A stretch of 64,000 nucleotides of DNA from Rhodocyclaceae bacterium (GTDB taxonomy: Bacteria > Pseudomonadota > Gammaproteobacteria > Burkholderiales > Rhodocyclaceae). Position 1 is the first letter of the stretch; each line of letters opens with the position of its first letter. Location: assembly GCA_030824115.1 (NCBI GenBank), contig JAVBYI010000008.1, positions 248,001 to 312,000 of the forward strand, written 5' to 3'. Below the pieces are notes generated by a model. That model had not been told where the DNA came from. It saw nothing but the letters and a program-made list of their open reading frames with translations, and made no database searches. Shown here piece by piece: positions 61,083-64,000 of the stretch. The position numbers and the translations under genes were made by a program.

Positions 61083-62093
61083 ATGCCTGATTTACTCAGC
61101 CCCGAAGATGCCCTGCGCCTGAACGTCTTGCTGGCGGGGGATGTGTTGGCCGTCCGCATCGACGAGGGCGCGCGTCTGCTCTACGGGCTGACGCCAAAGG
61201 GTGAGGCGAAGCTGGCGCTCAATCCGATCGGGCGCCCCGATCGCTACTTCCAGCATGTGCGCGAACTGCTGGGCGGCCATGCGCTGGATTCGCCCGGCGG
61301 CTATCCGGTGCATCTGCGCCGCTGGACGCGGCTGGGCCATGCCGAACCGAAAAAACTCGAAGCCATGCTCAAGCTGGGCGAGCCCGAGGCGGTGCTGGCG
61401 GTGGCGTATGCGGCTGAACTTACCGATGAACTGGCGCGCCGGGTCTGGTGGGCACTACCCACCATGGACGTGGCGCGTGCCATGCTGGCCCACCCGGCCG
61501 TGCGTCGGGGACAGATGGGGCCGCTGCTGGCCGACTTTTTGATCGAGCATCTGCCGTTTGAAGAAGACCCCGTGACGGCGATGAACTCGGTGCGCGCGGT
61601 ACTGGCCGCCGGGCTGATCTCGCCGCAGGCGCGTGAGCAACTGTGGCTCAAGGGCAAGCGCCGTCCCCATTATCTGGTGGGCTTTCTCGAAAGCCTGCCG
61701 GATGCCTTGCCGTCTGAACCAGCACGCCCCTTGCCCGATAGGCAACCGGACAGCCCTGCAGCCAAGTTACTGGCGCGCTGTTTTTCCGGCACCGGCCAAA
61801 GCTATCTGAAAGCGGCCGAGCTGATCCTCGAAAAACCGCCGGCGCATGAAGCGGTGTATCTGATGCTCGACCTGCTCGGCCAGTATTTTGCGGATGGGCG
61901 GGAGGCAGTCGCCCAACTTGATGTTTATCCAGCCGAGGCAGCGGCACTGGCGGCGCTGTCACAGCTCTCGAATACGGTGGCCGAACCGATCCTGACCAAA
62001 ACCACAGCGGTTGGCCCCTTGATGCGGCGTCATCTGGAGCCGCTGTTTGCGCCTATCATCGGGCACCTGAAAACATTGAGAGGCGCAACATGA
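61083..62093 (+). CDS. dsrS: DsrS-like protein of sulfur oxidation
   Basis: A 336-aa cytoplasmic protein, not obviously an enzyme. The N-terminus LSPEDALRLNVLLAGDVLAV, the central YPVHLRRWTRLGHA and FLIEHLPFEEDPV match what I recall of DsrS proteins from sulfur oxidisers with dsr clusters. DsrS is needed for full expression or activity of reverse dissimilatory sulfite reductase in Allochromatium; the mechanism is unclear. It overlaps the next small gene by 4 bases. The name is from memory of the family and should be checked. Confidence 0.6.
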   Translation: MPDLLSPEDALRLNVLLAGDVLAVRIDEGARLLYGLTPKGEAKLALNPIGRPDRYFQHVRELLGGHALDSPGGYPVHLRRWTRLGHAEPKKLEAMLKLGEPEAVLAVAYAAELTDELARRVWWALPTMDVARAMLAHPAVRRGQMGPLLADFLIEHLPFEEDPVTAMNSVRAVLAAGLISPQAREQLWLKGKRRPHYLVGFLESLPDALPSEPARPLPDRQPDSPAAKLLARCFSGTGQSYLKAAELILEKPPAHEAVYLMLDLLGQYFADGREAVAQLDVYPAEAAALAALSQLSNTVAEPILTKTTAVGPLMRRHLEPLFAPIIGHLKTLRGAT

Positions 62094-62347
62094 AGGGTGG
62101 GGTTTATCTCGATGCGGAAGCGCCCAGTCTGGTCAAGGCGCATTTCGCGCTGGTGCATGCCACGCCGGCAACCCGCGCCAAGCGCAAGCGCTTTCCTGAC
62201 AACGTCGTCGAGCCGGTGGCGTCAGCCGAGGAAGCATTGGCCCGCGAGGATGCGGCGCAGAACCTGCACGCCGCCGAGGTCATGGGACCGTCGCGCTCGT
62301 CCGAAGGCATACATCTTTACTATCTGGTACGGTGGCTGAGTGAATAA
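62090..62347 (+). CDS. hypothetical protein, 85 aa, downstream of dsrS-like gene
   Basis: A small soluble protein with overlapping stop/start with the dsrS-like gene (ATGA), so it is translated in the same operon. It has a basic patch (RAKRKRF) in the middle and a short aromatic C-terminus (YYLVRWLSE). I do not recognise it. The next gene starts with GTG inside its last codons. Confidence 0.65.
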   Translation: MKGGVYLDAEAPSLVKAHFALVHATPATRAKRKRFPDNVVEPVASAEEALAREDAAQNLHAAEVMGPSRSSEGIHLYYLVRWLSE

Positions 62348-62723
62348 AAAACCTTTTCCCATTCCCGTGGTGCCCGCCGGGCCGGAGTCTGATCCGGCGC
62401 TGGATGCCTGCAGCGGCGCCGAGTCCTTTGCCCTGATGGTGCTCGGCGACAGCATGGAGCCGGAGTTCGTCGAAGGCGACATCATCATCATCGAGCCGGA
62501 AGGGCTGGCCACCGATGGTTCCTATGTCATGGCCTGGCTCGCCGACGAGTGGATTTTCCGTCAGCTGAAAAAAAACGAAAGCAACAGTGGGGGCTGGAAA
62601 TTGCAGCCGCTCAACCCCAAGTACCCCACAGCCGACATCCCCGACCTGTCGGGCATCAAGGGCGTCATCATCCAGAAATCCAAACCCGGCCGGCGCAAGG
62701 CGGCCAAACGCTACGTGGACTAA
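62340..62723 (+). CDS. S24/LexA-like peptidase-fold protein with lost Lys
   Basis: A 127-aa protein with only the S24 catalytic-type domain. The nucleophile segment LGDSMEPEFVEGDIIIIEP is intact, but where LexA-type proteases have the Lys (VKRL) this protein reads IFRQL, with Arg. It has no DNA-binding domain. It could be a non-catalytic S24 fold or a diverged protease. The start is GTG 62340, overlapping the preceding gene by 8 bases. Confidence 0.75.
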   Translation: MNKKPFPIPVVPAGPESDPALDACSGAESFALMVLGDSMEPEFVEGDIIIIEPEGLATDGSYVMAWLADEWIFRQLKKNESNSGGWKLQPLNPKYPTADIPDLSGIKGVIIQKSKPGRRKAAKRYVD

Positions 62724-62726
62724 ATC

Positions 62727-62957
62727 ATGCCGTATTACATCTACCGCATCACCCAGCTTGGCCCGGTGAAAAATCTCGAAAAGCTCACCCAGTTTGACGT
62801 CTTCAAGGAGGCTTCCGCCAAGGCCAAGGAACTACGCAAAGAGAATGATCTGACCCAATGCAAAATCCAGGTGATGTTCGGCGAGAACGAACTGCAGGCT
62901 GAAGAAGCGCTCCATACCGTGCGCGAGGCCGAACCGCTGACCGGCGACGACTGGTAA
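62727..62957 (+). CDS. hypothetical protein, 76 aa
   Basis: A small soluble, charged protein beginning PYYIYRITQLGPVKNLEKL, three bases after the S24-like gene. The conserved-looking aromatic N-terminus and an acidic C-terminal half (NELQAEEALHTVREAEPL) suggest a small structured domain. Not recognised; same operon as dsrS-like gene. Confidence 0.65.
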   Translation: MPYYIYRITQLGPVKNLEKLTQFDVFKEASAKAKELRKENDLTQCKIQVMFGENELQAEEALHTVREAEPLTGDDW

Positions 62958-62972
62958 GCACGGAGTCTGGCG

Positions 62973-63419
62973 ATGGACGAGAGCAGCTACCATCTCACCC
63001 GCCAGCAAATCAATCCGCTGCCCTGCGTCTTTGAAAAGGCGCTGCTGTGCCAGGCCGCAGTGTGCGAAGCCGCGCGCCGCCTCTCGCTGGCCGAGCGCGA
63101 AATGGTGGCCTGCAGCGAACCGCTGGCCCGCGCCGCCTGCGGCAACCTGCTGCAACTGCTGCGGGTAAATTCCAGCTTCGCGCTGAAGGTCAAGGATACC
63201 CAGCGCATCCTGCCGCATGCGATGACGATGAAAATCCAGTGTGGCGGTCTGACCGGTCTCAAGGAACTGCTCGATGACGAAGCGCATGCGCCGGATGTAC
63301 TGAAACTTGTTCGTCTGGCGCAGGCCGAGTTTGGTGCCCTCGAAGATTTGCCGTTTTCGCGCATCGTCCAAGGCGTGGCCCACTGGCAGATTCGGCGCCG
63401 CCGCCCGCTCAAAGAATGA
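62973..63419 (+). CDS. hypothetical protein, 148 aa
   Basis: A soluble, mainly helical protein with several Cys (NPLPCVFEKALLCQAAVCEA; ARAACGNLL). It overlaps the following Sfum_1244-like gene by 4 bases. Cys are clustered at the N-terminal third, which could mean a metal or redox site, but no known motif is seen. Confidence 0.65.
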   Translation: MDESSYHLTRQQINPLPCVFEKALLCQAAVCEAARRLSLAEREMVACSEPLARAACGNLLQLLRVNSSFALKVKDTQRILPHAMTMKIQCGGLTGLKELLDDEAHAPDVLKLVRLAQAEFGALEDLPFSRIVQGVAHWQIRRRRPLKE

Positions 63420-64000
63420 TTCCCCAGTTCGACCGGCTGGTTGCCGCCGTCCAGCGCAATTGCCACATCGCCGATGCCCGTCATGCGCGCGACATGACGC
63501 TGTGCACCTACCTGCTGGAGATGCGCGAGTTCTATCGCTGGGAAGCCGGCATTCCCCTCGGCGACCCGCTGGCGCGGCCCGAGGTCGGCACCTGGCTCAA
63601 CGAGCGCGAGCGCCTGTGGGAGACCCTGGGCGAGGCGGACTTCAGCCCCGTGCCGCTGGCCGATACGGTATTCGAACCATTTGCTGCCGCCCAGATCAAC
63701 GACATCCTGGTGCCGCATGGCCTCGTCTATGGGGCCGGCATTGGCCGTTTCGGCAAGCCCCACTTCTTCCTTGGCAAGCTGGCCTCTCAGGAAAATGAGA
63801 GCGGGCTGACGGTGCTGGTCTGCGAATGTGAATATGCGCGCGATCTCACCACCATGCCGGCGGCCCTGCAGGGACAGACGGTGATCGTTCGGCGCGAGGC
63901 GCTGCGCCAGTGGTTGTGGGAAAAGGTCGATGCCTGGAACGTCAAGAAGACGGCCGGCGCCTTTGCCCTGGCCTTGCACAGCCACGGCTATGCCGACGAT
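63416..64000 (+). CDS. Sfum_1244-family-like protein, 5' part (3' end outside window)
   Basis: The ATG overlaps the previous stop (ATGA). 195 codons are open to the window edge. It begins IPQFDRLVAAVQRNCHIADA, with RDMTLCTYLLEMREFYRWE and GRFGKPHFFLGKL later, which I associate with the uncharacterised Sfum_1244 family. Function unknown. It continues the dsrS-led operon. Confidence 0.6.
   Translation, partial: MIPQFDRLVAAVQRNCHIADARHARDMTLCTYLLEMREFYRWEAGIPLGDPLARPEVGTWLNERERLWETLGEADFSPVPLADTVFEPFAAAQINDILVPHGLVYGAGIGRFGKPHFFLGKLASQENESGLTVLVCECEYARDLTTMPAALQGQTVIVRREALRQWLWEKVDAWNVKKTAGAFALALHSHGYADD

Noticed and set aside
1..64000. CRISPR arrays, tRNA or rRNA genes, insertion sequences
   Set aside because: No spaced direct-repeat array, no cloverleaf or rRNA-like sequence and no transposase-like protein was seen on reading both strands.

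Overview
The window looks like a chromosome segment of a sulfur-oxidising, polyhydroxyalkanoate-storing, facultatively autotrophic betaproteobacterium (Rhodocyclales or Nitrosomonadales type). Reasons: high GC with long, densely packed operons; a sulfide:quinone oxidoreductase; a DsrS-like gene followed by small conserved genes; a phasin with PhaR-like operator sites; and many c-di-GMP and chemotaxis sensors. This placement is inferred from gene content, not from a marker gene. I saw no rRNA, tRNA or CRISPR array.

Layout. 1-8.1 kb: end of tldD, a CNB-GGDEF protein, aroG, a GT39 glycosyltransferase with a UbiA-type prenyltransferase, a cNMP-binding protein, a cobalamin adenosyltransferase and a chemoreceptor. 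8.2-13.4 kb: periplasmic rhodanese, a SulP-STAS-Usp-Usp fusion and a two-component system. 13.6-35.1 kb: the centrepiece. It starts with a SulP transporter carrying a coiled-coil insertion, a gamma-carbonic anhydrase and an SQR. These are followed by twelve tightly coupled genes: a NuoM-like subunit, a 1063-residue DabA (DUF2309), a DabB/NuoL-like subunit, two more NuoM-like subunits, a spermidine-synthase-like protein, and hyfB, hyfC, hyfE, hyfF, hyfG and hyfI homologues. HyfG lacks the [NiFe] cysteines, hyfA/H/J are absent, and six antiporter-type subunits sit beside DabA. The simplest reading is a Complex-I/Ehr-like proton-translocating machine coupled to CO2 hydration, that is, energised inorganic-carbon uptake.

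35.1-38.3 kb: a mazEF module, an Eco29kI-like restriction-modification pair of lower GC, and a gene-poor stretch with a strong hairpin and a 12-codon ORF. 38.3-49.8 kb: chemoreceptor, DUF3365 cytochrome, a CsoSCA-like beta-carbonic anhydrase coupled to a CACHE-PAS-GAF-GGDEF sensor, iron-type alcohol dehydrogenase, ferredoxin-NADP reductase, CorC-like protein and chrBA. 49.8-60.3 kb: a ferredoxin-reductase fusion, MoxR and DUF2201/VWA genes separated by a haem-type GGDEF-EAL protein, a small low-GC HEPN/DUF4926 insert, and a PAS-GGDEF-EAL-CZB protein. 60.3-64 kb: phasin, then a dsrS-led run of small genes ending in a partial Sfum_1244-like gene at the window edge.

A second theme is a dispersed repeat of about 24 bp, with 15 copies recognised on both strands. 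Six are intergenic and nine lie inside coding sequences, where they keep the reading frame and encode short recurring peptides (SADF, PAPTF or VGAG).
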